Source: Acidisoma sp. L85
GTDB lineage: Bacteria; Pseudomonadota; Alphaproteobacteria; Acetobacterales; Acetobacteraceae
Direction of reading: 5' to 3'
Assembly (NCBI RefSeq): GCF_009765865.1
Contig: NZ_LMUQ01000037.1
Span: forward strand, 153,518-214,260
DNA length: 60,743 nt
In this document: positions 1 to 8,242 of the stretch, piece by piece
Position numbering within the stretch: the first letter of the stretch is position 1
Layout: each line of letters begins with the position of its first letter
Program-made: the position numbers and the translations under genes
Notes under the pieces: model-generated
Database searches by the model: none
Told to the model about the DNA's origin: nothing
The model's input: the letters and a program-made list of their open reading frames with translations, nothing else

Positions 1-1092
1 AGCAATTTGCCGCTGATGGATTTCGTCGGCGACTATCTGCGCGCCCATGGCGTGCCTTTCCGCGTCAGTCACGACCCCACCGGGCAGAAGGCCAATATCC
101 ATGCGGTGATCGGCACACCCGGGCCCGGTGGTCTCGCGCTATCCGGCCATGTCGATACCGTGCCGGTCGAGGGCCAGGACTGGGCGAGCGACCCTTTCCG
201 GCTGCGGCGGGACGGCGACCGCCTGTATGGGCGCGGCACCGCTGACATGAAGGGCTTCGTCGCCGCCTGCCTGAGCGCCGTCCCCGATTTGCAGGCGGCC
301 CGGCTGGCGCGGCCCGTCCACCTCCTCATCACCTATGACGAGGAAGTCAGCTGCGACGGCGCCCGGCGGCTGATCGAGGATGTTGCCGAAAGCGGCTGGC
401 AGCCGGCGCTTTGCGTGGTCGGCGAGCCGAGCCTCATGCAGCCGATCACCGCGCATAAGGGCCGGATGGCTCTGCGCGTCTCGGCGTGCGGCCGGGCGGG
501 CCACTCCTCCACTCCGGATCGCGGGGTCAATGCCGTGACCGCCATCGCCGAGGCGGTGCGCTGGGTGGCGCAGCGGCAGCGGCGATTTGCCGCCGAGGGT
601 CCGTTCATCGCGGGTTTCGAGCCGCCGCATAGCACCGCCCATGTCGGGGTGATGGGCGGCGGATCGGTGATCAACATCATTCCGGACCAGGCCTGGTGCG
701 ACATGGAGTGGCGCACGGTGCCGGGCGACAACTTCGACCGCGAGACGGCGGCGCTGCGCGCCTATCTCGCCACCGAGATCGAACCCGCAATGCATGCGGT
801 CGATCCCGAGACGGGGTTCACGATCGAGGTGCTTAATTGGATTCCCGGTCTCTCGACCGCGGATAATCACGCGGTGGTCGATCTGGTTCGCCAGGCGACG
901 GGGGCCAACGGGGCCGGCAAGGTGTCATACGGCACCGAGGCCGGGCTCTATGACGCGGCGGATATCCCAACGGTCGTCTGCGGTCCGGGTGATATCGCGC
1001 AGGCCCATCAGGCGGATGAATGGATCGCGGAGAGCCAACTCGTGGCCTGCGACGCCTTCATTCGCCGCGTCGCCCGTCTGGCCTGCGGATGA
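1..1092 (+). CDS. argE: Acetylornithine deacetylase (ArgE), 5' end outside window
   Basis: Removes the acetyl group from N2-acetyl-L-ornithine in arginine biosynthesis; cytoplasmic zinc enzyme of peptidase family M20. Visible in order: SGHVDTVP with the first metal His/Asp, GRGTADMKG with the bridging Asp, TYDEEVSCDGA with the Glu-Glu pair, GEPSLMQP, and HSSTPDRGVNA opening the dimerisation domain. The frame is open to base 1, and the TTG at 7 lies inside a conserved helix, so the true start is before the window. The stop TGA overlaps the ATG of the next gene by 4 bases, so the two are probably co-translated. DapE-like substrates cannot be excluded, but length and motifs fit ArgE best. The pathway gene argJ lies 5 kb away on the other strand. 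Confidence 0.9.
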   Translation, partial: SNLPLMDFVGDYLRAHGVPFRVSHDPTGQKANIHAVIGTPGPGGLALSGHVDTVPVEGQDWASDPFRLRRDGDRLYGRGTADMKGFVAACLSAVPDLQAARLARPVHLLITYDEEVSCDGARRLIEDVAESGWQPALCVVGEPSLMQPITAHKGRMALRVSACGRAGHSSTPDRGVNAVTAIAEAVRWVAQRQRRFAAEGPFIAGFEPPHSTAHVGVMGGGSVINIIPDQAWCDMEWRTVPGDNFDRETAALRAYLATEIEPAMHAVDPETGFTIEVLNWIPGLSTADNHAVVDLVRQATGANGAGKVSYGTEAGLYDAADIPTVVCGPGDIAQAHQADEWIAESQLVACDAFIRRVARLACG

Positions 1093-2063
1093 TCGCGAGC
1101 GCCTCCCTCGCATTGCCGCCGCTGCCGCAATTCGCGGTCGAGCTGACGCCGCCCGATCTCTCGCCCTGGAACGCGGGCAATACCGGGATCGAGGGCTTCA
1201 CTACCCGAGACAGCGGGTCGCCGGGTCCGCATCTTGTTCTCGTGTCGCTGATGCATGGCAACGAGCTGGCCGGGGCGATCGCGCTCGACCGGCTGTTGCG
1301 GGCGGATCTGCGGCCGGCGCGCGGGAAGCTCACCTTCGGCTTCGCCAATCTCGCCGCGTTCCGCCGCTTCGATGCGGCGGAGCCTGTGGCATCGCGCTAT
1401 GTCGAGGAGGATCTCAACCGCGTCTGGGATCCGGCTTGGCTTGAGGGCGGGCGGCGGTCGCTGGAGATCGACCGGGCGCGGGATATGCGGCCCCTGATCG
1501 ATACGGCGGATGCGCTGCTGGACCTGCATTCGATGCTGTGGCCCTCCATCCCGCTCATCCTGTGCGGCCCCACCGCACGCGGCCGCCAACTGGCCCAGGC
1601 GGTCGGAACGCCGGGGCTGGTGGTGTCGGATGCCGGTCACGCCAATGGGCGGCGGCTGATCGACTATGCGCCCTTCTCCAATCCGCATACGGCGCAGCGC
1701 GCGATCCTGGTCGAGGCCGGCCAGCATTGGGAGGAGCCGACCGTTGCCGCGACGCTGCGCGCGATCGGCGGCATGATGCGCACCCTGGGCATGGCGGCGA
1801 AAAACGAGCCAAGGCTGCCTCCCGTGACGGAGGATCCCCCTTCGCTCGCCGAGGTCACGGCGGTCATTACCGCGAGCACCGGCAGTTTCACCTTCACCCG
1901 CCCGTTCCGTGGCGGAGATCTGATCCCTCGCCGCGATACCCTGCTGGCGCTGGATGGCGGCATCGAGATCCGCACGCCTTATGACGACTGCCTGCTCATC
2001 ATGCCAAGCCTCCGCCCCAGCCGAGGCCACACTGCGGTGCGGCTGGCGCGGCGGATGGGGTAG
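1089..2063 (+). CDS. Succinylglutamate desuccinylase/aspartoacylase family protein
   Basis: A 324-residue zinc-dependent amide hydrolase of the M14 carboxypeptidase fold (AstE/AspA family). SLMHGNELAG carries the His-x-x-Glu zinc pair, LLDLHSML the third zinc His, and EAGQHWEE the likely catalytic Glu. A C-terminal beta domain (about residues 250-324) ends in a stretch typical of the family. I chose the ATG at 1089, not the longer ORF from 1020, because it forms an ATGA overlap with the argE stop. Coupling to argE suggests an acylated amino acid substrate, but the exact one cannot be read from sequence. E. coli-type ast operon partners are not present here. Confidence 0.85.
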   Translation: MIASASLALPPLPQFAVELTPPDLSPWNAGNTGIEGFTTRDSGSPGPHLVLVSLMHGNELAGAIALDRLLRADLRPARGKLTFGFANLAAFRRFDAAEPVASRYVEEDLNRVWDPAWLEGGRRSLEIDRARDMRPLIDTADALLDLHSMLWPSIPLILCGPTARGRQLAQAVGTPGLVVSDAGHANGRRLIDYAPFSNPHTAQRAILVEAGQHWEEPTVAATLRAIGGMMRTLGMAAKNEPRLPPVTEDPPSLAEVTAVITASTGSFTFTRPFRGGDLIPRRDTLLALDGGIEIRTPYDDCLLIMPSLRPSRGHTAVRLARRMG

Positions 2064-2067
2064 TATT

Positions 2068-2126
2068 CCGGGATTTCGTTGCGCGCCTCCCAGAGCGGGC
2101 AAGGTTTTCTTCGGAGCAAATCCCGG
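2068..2126. repeat. Inverted repeat downstream of aspartoacylase-like gene
   Basis: Nine-base arms CCGGGATTT (2068-2076) and AAATCCCGG (2118-2126) enclose 41 bases. It begins 5 bases after the stop of the upstream gene, so it could fold in the mRNA 3' end. No T-run follows, so it is not a standard intrinsic terminator. Confidence 0.4.
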
Positions 2127-2150
2127 CGCGGATGGATGTCCCAGAGCGAG

Positions 2151-2310
2151 ATGATCGACTACTGAACGGCGACAAGGTTTCGTCATGGCACGCGAAGGCC
2201 TGCCATCCACGCCTTCACCTTCGTGGAGAAAGGAAGCCGTGGATCCTCTGCCTTCGCCGAGGATGACGATACGGAACGAGAACCGTTCAACCAAAGACAT
2301 CGTGCTCTAG
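2151..2310 (+). repeat. MITE-like palindromic repeat, copy 1 of 5
   Basis: Intergenic repeat shared with copies at 31131, 40404, 47243 and 50416. Inner order: a conserved CTGAACGG block, a GTCATGGCA...TGCCATCCACGCC hairpin, then a GGATCCTCTGC...GCCGAGGATGACG hairpin, then GAACCGTTCAACCAAAGACAT, ending at CTAG (2307-2310). This copy has lost the CTAG at its left end and its second hairpin is altered (GATCCTC/GAGGATG instead of ATGCTCGG/CCGAGCAT). The rest of the 2064-2443 gap shows no gene. Confidence 0.75.
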
Positions 2311-2443
2311 GACCTTTGTTAATGCCTTGGCTCGTACCTGCGTGTTTCTGACCAACTGATCAATCCGGCACTCACTGACAGAGCATCAGCCGTCCTTCGG
2401 CGAACTGCGTATGTCCCGAGAATTTGCAGCGTGAAAGCCACCC

Positions 2444-3541
2444 ATGCCCCAGCCGGCGCCGAGCCATGATCTGACGCGGACCGTCTTCGCCGTCCTGATC
2501 ATCGGCATACTCATCATCGTCACGCTTTGGGTGGTGCGGCCCTTCCTGCCCGCTTTCATCTGGGCTGTGACGGTTTCCGTCGCGACCTGGCCGCTGCTGC
2601 AGCGGATGCAGCGGTTGCTGTGGGGAAGTCGTGGATTGGCGGTGGCGGTCATGACGCTGATCGTCCTGATCGTCTTCGTGCTGCCGTTCTGGCTCGCGAC
2701 CATCACCATCCTCGGGCATGCGGGAGATCTGGCGGCCCTGGCGCAGGCCGCAGTCAGCTTCCGGCTGCCGCCGGCGCCGCATTGGCTCGAGACGCTGCCG
2801 CTGGTCGGTCCCAGCTTGGCCGAGCTGTGGCGGGATATCGATGCAAGCGGCCTCAGCAAGCTTGCGCCGACGCTACGGCCCTATGCGGGTTTGGCGATCG
2901 GCTGGCTGCTGGGCAGCATCGGCGGCCTGGGGCGCCTGCTGATCCAGTTCCTGCTGACCGTCGTGATTGTCGCCCTCATCGATGTCCATGCCGAAGCCGG
3001 GGTCCGGCTGCTCGACCGCTTCGGCCGCCGGCTCGCCGGAGAGCGCGGGGAGGAGATGGTGCGGCTGGCCGGGCGCTCCATCCGCGCCGTGGCGATGGGA
3101 GTGATGGTGACCTCGCTGGTCGAGACGCTGATCGGTGGCCTGGGGCTTTGGATAACCGGTGTGCCCTTCGCGGTGGTGCTGACGGCGGTGATGTTCGTGG
3201 TCTGCGTCGCGCAGGCCGGGCCAGGGCTGGTGCTGATCCCAGCCGTGATCTGGATGTTCGTCTACGGCGGCACAACGATGGCGGTGGTTCTGCTGCTGTT
3301 CACGATCCTGGCGATCGTGCTCGACAACGTGCTGCGGCCGGTCCTGATCAGGCGGCAGGCGGATTTGCCGCTGCTGCTGATCCTGGTCGGCGTGCTCGGC
3401 GGGCTTGTCGCCTTTGGCCTTATCGGATTGTTCATCGGCCCGGCCATCCTGGCGGTCAGCTACACGCTGATGCAGACCTGGATGGGCGATCCGCCGGCGA
3501 AGCTCAGCGCGGCCGACGGGAATGCGACGATCGCCCAATAA
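2444..3541 (+). CDS. AI-2E family (PerM/YdiK-type) membrane transporter
   Basis: A 365-residue inner-membrane protein with about eight hydrophobic segments. Two open the protein (residues about 15-50), one is near 65-90, a soluble loop spans about 95-150, and the rest fall between about 150 and 350. The PGLVLIPAVIWMF and DNVLRPVLI stretches fit the AI-2E/PerM family, in which the C-terminal segment has a conserved D-N-x-x-x-P block. Members export autoinducers, act as Na+/H+ antiporters, or have unknown cargo; nothing here decides between these. Single gene between a repeat and the convergent sugE-like gene, 17 bases apart. Confidence 0.85.
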   Translation: MPQPAPSHDLTRTVFAVLIIGILIIVTLWVVRPFLPAFIWAVTVSVATWPLLQRMQRLLWGSRGLAVAVMTLIVLIVFVLPFWLATITILGHAGDLAALAQAAVSFRLPPAPHWLETLPLVGPSLAELWRDIDASGLSKLAPTLRPYAGLAIGWLLGSIGGLGRLLIQFLLTVVIVALIDVHAEAGVRLLDRFGRRLAGERGEEMVRLAGRSIRAVAMGVMVTSLVETLIGGLGLWITGVPFAVVLTAVMFVVCVAQAGPGLVLIPAVIWMFVYGGTTMAVVLLLFTILAIVLDNVLRPVLIRRQADLPLLLILVGVLGGLVAFGLIGLFIGPAILAVSYTLMQTWMGDPPAKLSAADGNATIAQ

Positions 3542-3558
3542 GGCTCGCGACGGGCTTC

Positions 3559-3879
3559 TTACCCCGATGTCGTCAGCCGCAAGCCAATGGTCCCGGCGAT
3601 GATGGCGGCGATGGAGAGAACGCGGGCCACGGTGATCGGCTCGCCGAGGAGAATGACGCCGGTCACCGCCGTTCCGATGGTGCCGATGCCGGTCCAGACC
3701 GCATAGCCCGGACCGAGCGGCAGGCTCTTGAGCGAGAAGCTCAGCGCGAGGAAGCTCATTCCGGAGACCACTAAGGTGATCGCGGACGGCAAGAGGCGCG
3801 AAAAGCCTTGGGATTGCTTCAGGAAATAGGTCCAGACCGGCTCACACAGGCCAGAGAAAACGATCAGCAGCCAGGCCAC
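3559..3879 (-). CDS. SMR family small multidrug efflux protein (SugE-like)
   Basis: A 106-residue protein with four transmembrane helices, the standard SMR length. The N-terminal helix has the family Glu (SGLCEPVW, residue 13), which couples protons and cation or guanidinium. The GPGYAVWTGIGTIG block is the conserved dimer contact region. SugE/Gdx-like members export guanidinium and quaternary cations; here the assignment is by similarity only. It starts at a GTG at 3877-3879 with a poor ribosome site. It ends convergently with the AI-2E gene and lies 27 bases downstream of the CinA-domain gene, so it may be last in that leftward group. Confidence 0.85.
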   Translation of the reverse strand: MAWLLIVFSGLCEPVWTYFLKQSQGFSRLLPSAITLVVSGMSFLALSFSLKSLPLGPGYAVWTGIGTIGTAVTGVILLGEPITVARVLSIAAIIAGTIGLRLTTSG

Positions 3880-3906
3880 CTCAGCGCGACCGCGCGCGCG
3901 TGGTCG

Positions 3907-4659
3907 TCACACCGGCTCTCCCTGAATGGGCGCCAGGCCGAGACCCGCCATGAGGGCGGTGACATCGGCCGTCGCCGCCTCGGCCTCCGTGACATCGGTG
4001 CCCTTGCTGACGATGGCGACGCCATGGCCGGCGTCACGCGCGAAGGGATAGCTGCCGACATCGAGCTCCGGATAGCGGTTCTGGATCGCCTCCAGGCCAG
4101 CGGCGATGGTGCCCTCCATCAGTCCCATCGCATAGACGGCGCGGGAAATGACCGGCTTGCCGCCAGCCAGGGTCGGCGCGAGCGCGTCGAACATCGCCTG
4201 CATGATGCGCGGCACCCCGGCCATGACATGGACATTGCCGATGCTGAAGCCAGGCGCCGCGGAGATCGCGTTTTTGATCAGCGTGGCGCCGCGCGGCATC
4301 GTCGCCATGCGGCGGCGGGCGGCATTGAACTCGCCTTTGGCGTAGCGCGCCTCCATCAGGGCGAAGGCCTCCGGGTGGATTTCCCAGGGCACGCCGAAAG
4401 CCGCCGAGATGCATTCGCTGGTGATGTCGTCATGGGTCGGCCCGATGCCGCCGGTGGTGAAGACATGGTCGAAGGCGGCCCGCACTTCGTTGACGGTGGC
4501 GATGATGGTCGCGGCGATGTCGGGGATGACCCGCACCTCGCGCAGCGGAATACCGATCTCGCCGAGGCGTGTGGCGAGGAACTTGATGTTGATGTCCTGC
4601 GTGCGGCCGGAGAGTATTTCATTGCCGATGACGAGAAGGCAGGCGGTCGGGTTAGGCAT
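3907..4659 (-). CDS. Competence/damage-inducible CinA N-domain (molybdopterin-binding) protein
   Basis: A 250-residue protein made only of the MoCF/COG1058 domain. Seen: ACLLVIGNEILSG at the start, TTGGIGPTHDD with the conserved Gly-rich and Asp pair, and VMAGVPRIM near residue 180. There is no PncC-type C-terminal domain. In other bacteria the domain has ADP-ribose pyrophosphatase activity in CinA. The start ATG at 4657-4659 is preceded by an AGGAGG ribosome site; the longer ORF upstream is Cys-rich junk overlapping the NUDIX gene. A second, full-length CinA lies at 52052, so this is a paralogue. The stop of the GNAT-NUDIX gene lies 34 bases upstream. Confidence 0.85.
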   Translation of the reverse strand: MPNPTACLLVIGNEILSGRTQDINIKFLATRLGEIGIPLREVRVIPDIAATIIATVNEVRAAFDHVFTTGGIGPTHDDITSECISAAFGVPWEIHPEAFALMEARYAKGEFNAARRRMATMPRGATLIKNAISAAPGFSIGNVHVMAGVPRIMQAMFDALAPTLAGGKPVISRAVYAMGLMEGTIAAGLEAIQNRYPELDVGSYPFARDAGHGVAIVSKGTDVTEAEAATADVTALMAGLGLAPIQGEPV

Positions 4660-4693
4660 GGAGCCGGAGCCTCCTTCGGGGTCGTTTTCGTGC

Positions 4694-5755
4694 TTACAGG
4701 AAATCGCGCAGCATCGGCAGCAAGGGTTTATCGGCGGGCAACATAGGGAAATCGGCGAGTTCATCCGCCCGCACCCAGCGCAAGGTTTGCCCTTCCCTTG
4801 CCGATGGAATGCCCTGCCAGCGGCGGCAGAGGAATAGAGGCATGAGCAGATGAAAGCGCTCATAGGCGTGCGAGGCGAAGGCGAAGGGCGCCAGGCTCGA
4901 CCGTGACAGTTCGATACCGAGTTCCTCGCGCAGTTCGCGGACCAGCGTCGCTTCCGGGCTCTCGCCGGGCTCCATCTTGCCGCCGGGGAACTCCCAGAGG
5001 CCCGCCATGGCGCGGCCCTCGGGACGGCGGGCGATCAGCACGCGGGTCTCGGCATCGACCAGGGCACAGGCGGCGACGAGCAGCATGGGCAGCCCGTTCT
5101 CCAGCGCCGGCGGGCTCGGGGCAGGCGTCTCCAAGGCGGCGAGAGCCGGGATATCGGCCCTTGTCGCGGTGAAACTCAGCACCGGCTGCTTGCTGCCGCG
5201 CGCGCGGAACATCTCGCGCCCGGCGCCCGTCTCGCGGAAGCCGATGCGGCGCAGCACGGCGGCGGAGGCGGGGTTGTTGGCCGCCGCCACCGCCTCGACC
5301 TCGTCGAGGTCGAGATTGGCGAGGGCCCAGCGCAACATGCGGCCGGCGGCCTCGGTGGCGACGCCATGGCCCCAGTAGCGCCGGCCGATCCAATAGCCGA
5401 GCGTGGCGCGCCGCTTGCCCTGCACCAGCTTGAGGCCGACCGCGCCGATCAGGAGTTCGCTTCCGTCCTCCCGCCCCGTGATCGCGAGGTGGAAGGCGCG
5501 GCCCTCCCGTCGCTTCTTCACGGCATCGGCGAGCCACTCCTGCGCGTCCTCGAGGGGATAAGGGAAATGGACGGTCTGCAGCATCCGGCAGACCTCCCAG
5601 TCATTGAGGAGGCGGTGGAGGTGTTCCGCATCGGCGGGTTGGAATGGGCGTAGCAGGAGACGCTCGGTGGTGAGGGTCGGATACGACTCCTCCGCCGCGC
5701 TTTCACTCGCGCTGGTTTTCACGCTGAGGGGGGCCTCAGCTCCGATAGCTTCCAT
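4694..5755 (-). CDS. GNAT acetyltransferase - NUDIX (MutT-like) fusion
   Basis: A 353-residue two-domain enzyme. Residues about 25-185 are a RimJ/RimL-type GNAT domain ([17 protein letters not shown] start; [12 protein letters not shown] is the acetyl-CoA loop; [14 protein letters not shown]). Residues about 220-353 are a NUDIX hydrolase: the NUDIX box begins [18 protein letters not shown] and continues REELG, intact. The NUDIX half resembles 8-oxo-dGTP diphosphatase ([10 protein letters not shown] opening). Such fusions are known in alphaproteobacteria; whether the two activities share a substrate is unknown. Its start overlaps the end of argJ by 20 bases, which implies co-translation downstream of argJ. 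Confidence 0.9.
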   Translation of the reverse strand: MEAIGAEAPLSVKTSASESAAEESYPTLTTERLLLRPFQPADAEHLHRLLNDWEVCRMLQTVHFPYPLEDAQEWLADAVKKRREGRAFHLAITGREDGSELLIGAVGLKLVQGKRRATLGYWIGRRYWGHGVATEAAGRMLRWALANLDLDEVEAVAAANNPASAAVLRRIGFRETGAGREMFRARGSKQPVLSFTATRADIPALAALETPAPSPPALENGLPMLLVAACALVDAETRVLIARRPEGRAMAGLWEFPGGKMEPGESPEATLVRELREELGIELSRSSLAPFAFASHAYERFHLLMPLFLCRRWQGIPSAREGQTLRWVRADELADFPMLPADKPLLPMLRDFL

Positions 5756-6971
5756 TGATGTCGATGTAGCCGTGCGTGAGGTCGCAGGTCCAGACAGTCG
5801 CGGCGCCTTCGCCGAGGCCGATATCGACGGCGATGAGGATCTCCCGCCCCTTCATATGGGCGACCACCGGGGCCTCGTCATAGCCGGCCACCACGGTGCC
5901 ATCGCGGGCCATCCAGGTGCCGCCGATGCCGACCGCCAGACGGTCGCGGTCGGCGGGTTCCCCGGCTTTGCCGACGGCCATGACGATGCGTCCCCAGTTC
6001 GCGTCCTCTCCGGCGACGGCGGTTTTGACCAGGGGCGAATGGGCGATGGCGAAGGCGATGCGCTTGGCCGAGATGGCAGAGACAGCGCCCGTCACCTCGA
6101 TGCGGATAAGCTTCTGCGCGCCCTCCCCATCCCGCGCGACTTGCAGGGCGAGATCGGCGAGCACGGCGTTCAAAGCCTCGGCGAAACCCGCAAGGGCGGG
6201 GTCGTCTGCGCTGCTGACCGCCGGATGCGCCGCCTGGCCGGTGGCGAAGAGCAGAAGGGTGTCGCTGGTCGAGGTGTCGCTATCGACTGTGATGCAGTTG
6301 AAGCTGGGCGCGACGCCGCGCTCCAATAGCGTCTGCAGCACGCTCGCGGGGATCGCGGCGTCGGTGGCGACGAAGCTCAGCATGGTCGCCATGTCGGGGG
6401 CGATCATGCCGCTGCCCTTGGCGATGCCGTTGATGGTGACCGCCGTGCCGCCGATGCGGGCGCGGCGGGTGCTCGCCTTCGGAAACGTGTCGGTGGTCAT
6501 GATGGCGCGGGCCGCGTCTTCCCACCCGTTCTCGCCGAGGGCGGCGTGGAGCGCGGGGAGTGCCGCGGTCAGGCGCTCATGCGGCAGAACCTCGCCGATC
6601 ACCCCGGTCGAGGCGACGAAGACCGCGGCGGGCGCGCAACCGGCGAGTGCGGCAGCGGCCTCGGCGGTGGCGCGCACGCTTTCGGCGCCGGCGCGGCCCG
6701 TAAAGACATTGGCGTTGCCGGCATTGACCACCAGCGCGCGGGCGGCGCCGGCGGGCAGCACCTCCCGGCACCAGTCGATCGGCGCGCCGGGGCAGAGGTT
6801 GCGGGTGAAGACGCCAGCGACAGTGGTGCCGGGCGCGAAGGCCATCATCATGAGGTCGCGGCGCCCGCGATAGCGAATGCCGGCCTCCGCGGCCCCAAGC
6901 CGGACGCCCGGCACGGGGCCGAGCAAGGGCAAGGGAACCGCGAGGGGCGAGACCTCGGTGATCTTGGCCAT
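5736..6971 (-). CDS. argJ: Bifunctional glutamate N-acetyltransferase / ornithine acetyltransferase (ArgJ)
   Basis: Transfers acetyl from N-acetylornithine to glutamate (the cyclic arginine route), and in bifunctional forms also uses acetyl-CoA. The autocleavage site is visible as [13 protein letters not shown]: cleavage before Thr196 would give alpha and beta chains, with that Thr as the new N-terminal nucleophile. TGVIGEVLP (residues about 122-130) is the oxyanion-hole region, and the C-terminus ends in the expected Asn/Ser-rich INGSYRS. At 411 residues it has full length. It is downstream of the parvulin gene by 13 bases and overlaps the GNAT-NUDIX gene. The presence of argE nearby means both linear and cyclic deacetylation routes are encoded. 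Confidence 0.95.
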   Translation of the reverse strand: MAKITEVSPLAVPLPLLGPVPGVRLGAAEAGIRYRGRRDLMMMAFAPGTTVAGVFTRNLCPGAPIDWCREVLPAGAARALVVNAGNANVFTGRAGAESVRATAEAAAALAGCAPAAVFVASTGVIGEVLPHERLTAALPALHAALGENGWEDAARAIMTTDTFPKASTRRARIGGTAVTINGIAKGSGMIAPDMATMLSFVATDAAIPASVLQTLLERGVAPSFNCITVDSDTSTSDTLLLFATGQAAHPAVSSADDPALAGFAEALNAVLADLALQVARDGEGAQKLIRIEVTGAVSAISAKRIAFAIAHSPLVKTAVAGEDANWGRIVMAVGKAGEPADRDRLAVGIGGTWMARDGTVVAGYDEAPVVAHMKGREILIAVDIGLGEGAATVWTCDLTHGYIDINGSYRS

Positions 6972-6984
6972 GGCGCCGGCGCGG

Positions 6985-8004
6985 CTACTGAGCCGCGGGC
7001 TTCGCGGGAGCCGGTGCGGCGGCTGGCGCTGGCGTGGCGGAGGGTGCCGCGGCAGCCGGTGCGCCGGGGGCTGGGCCGTTGGGTCCCGCCATCGGCGTGC
7101 CGTCCGGGCCGAATTCCTTGATCGTCACCTGGCTGCGCACCTGGGTCAGCAGCTTGTGGACATTCTCCTGGATCAGATCATTGCGGATTTTGTCATGCAC
7201 ATCGGCGAGGCTGGGCGCCGGATCGGTCTTGTGGCCGAGCACCTGGATCACATGATAGCCGAACTGGGTGTGAACGGGGGTCTGGGTGATCTGGCCGTCC
7301 TTCAACGAGAAGGCCGCCTCAGCGAATTCGGGCACCATATCGGTCTTCTTGAAGTAGCCGAGATCGCCACCGTTCGCCGCACCGGGATCCTTGCTATATT
7401 TCTTCGCGAGCTTGGCGAAATCCGCGCCATGGTCGAGCTGCTTGATGATGTCCTTGGCCTGCTGCTCGTTCGACACGAGGATATGGCGCGCATGCACCTC
7501 CTCGATCCCCGGCTTATCGGCGTAGTCCTTGGCATAGACGGCCTTCACGGCATCCTCGGTGATGGCCGGGCCGACAACCTTCGAGACGAGGGCGCCTTGG
7601 AGCACCTGGTCGATCCCGACGGCGATGCGCTTCTGCACCAGCGGGTCGTTCTGCAGACCATCCTTGCGGGCGGCGATCGCCATGGCCTTCTGATCGACGA
7701 GCTGCTCGAGCAGGATCGGGTAGAGCTGATCGGGCGGCATGCCCTGGAGCTGCTGCGGCAGGTTGCGCGTGAGTTCGGAGACATCCGCGAGGTGGATATC
7801 CTGGCCGTTCACAGTCGCGACGACGGTGTTCGGATCGACGGGCGCCTGCGCCTGGGCACCGGCCGGGGCGGGTGCCATGGTGCCCGGCGGGGCGCCGGCG
7901 GCCGGTGGTGACTGCGCGCTGGCAAGGGATGGGAGGGCCAGCGAGAGGCCGCTGGTCACCAATGCGGCTAGGCAGGCACGCGAAAAAAGGCGGTCGGAAC
8001 GCAT
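6985..8004 (-). CDS. Periplasmic parvulin-type peptidylprolyl isomerase
   Basis: Catalyses cis-trans isomerisation of prolyl bonds in exported proteins. The ATG at 8002-8004 gives a signal peptide (MRSDRLF then a hydrophobic run ending ASAQ, residues 1-31). A Pro/Ala-rich linker, an N-terminal SurA/PrsA-like helical part (about 65-180) and a parvulin domain (about 185-285; [25 protein letters not shown]) follow. The last 30 residues are Pro/Ala-rich. The upstream ORF extension to 8073 is rejected because the signal peptide begins at the inner Met. It diverges from secA, and argJ follows 13 bases on; this order is typical of Rhodospirillales. Confidence 0.9.
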   Translation of the reverse strand: MRSDRLFSRACLAALVTSGLSLALPSLASAQSPPAAGAPPGTMAPAPAGAQAQAPVDPNTVVATVNGQDIHLADVSELTRNLPQQLQGMPPDQLYPILLEQLVDQKAMAIAARKDGLQNDPLVQKRIAVGIDQVLQGALVSKVVGPAITEDAVKAVYAKDYADKPGIEEVHARHILVSNEQQAKDIIKQLDHGADFAKLAKKYSKDPGAANGGDLGYFKKTDMVPEFAEAAFSLKDGQITQTPVHTQFGYHVIQVLGHKTDPAPSLADVHDKIRNDLIQENVHKLLTQVRSQVTIKEFGPDGTPMAGPNGPAPGAPAAAAPSATPAPAAAPAPAKPAAQ

Positions 8005-8111
8005 GAGAGACCTCGCGGGGCGATGGCTGGGGCAGGATGGGGCGGGACAATGGCGGAAGAGCCATGGCATCACAAGGCGGCGGGCGTTAACGCTTGTTCA
8101 TAACGCTCGCG

Positions 8112-8140
8112 TTGACCGGTGCGGGCCAGGATCCTATCAC
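8112..8140 (+). promoter_or_regulatory. Candidate sigma-70-type promoter of secA
   Basis: TTGACC (8112-8117), a 17-base spacer and TATCAC (8135-8140) stand 102 bases before the secA start, in the gap between secA and the divergent parvulin gene. Proposed from hexamer match and spacing only. The leader between it and the ATG is GC-rich and could fold. Confidence 0.35.
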
Positions 8141-8242
8141 TGCGCCCCTCCGCACCGGATGAGCCCGGGCCGTGCCACAGACCGGGCGGCTCCGCGGATG
8201 CCGGCGGGATCGCCTCCCGGCCCTATCTGACCCAAGGTTCAC

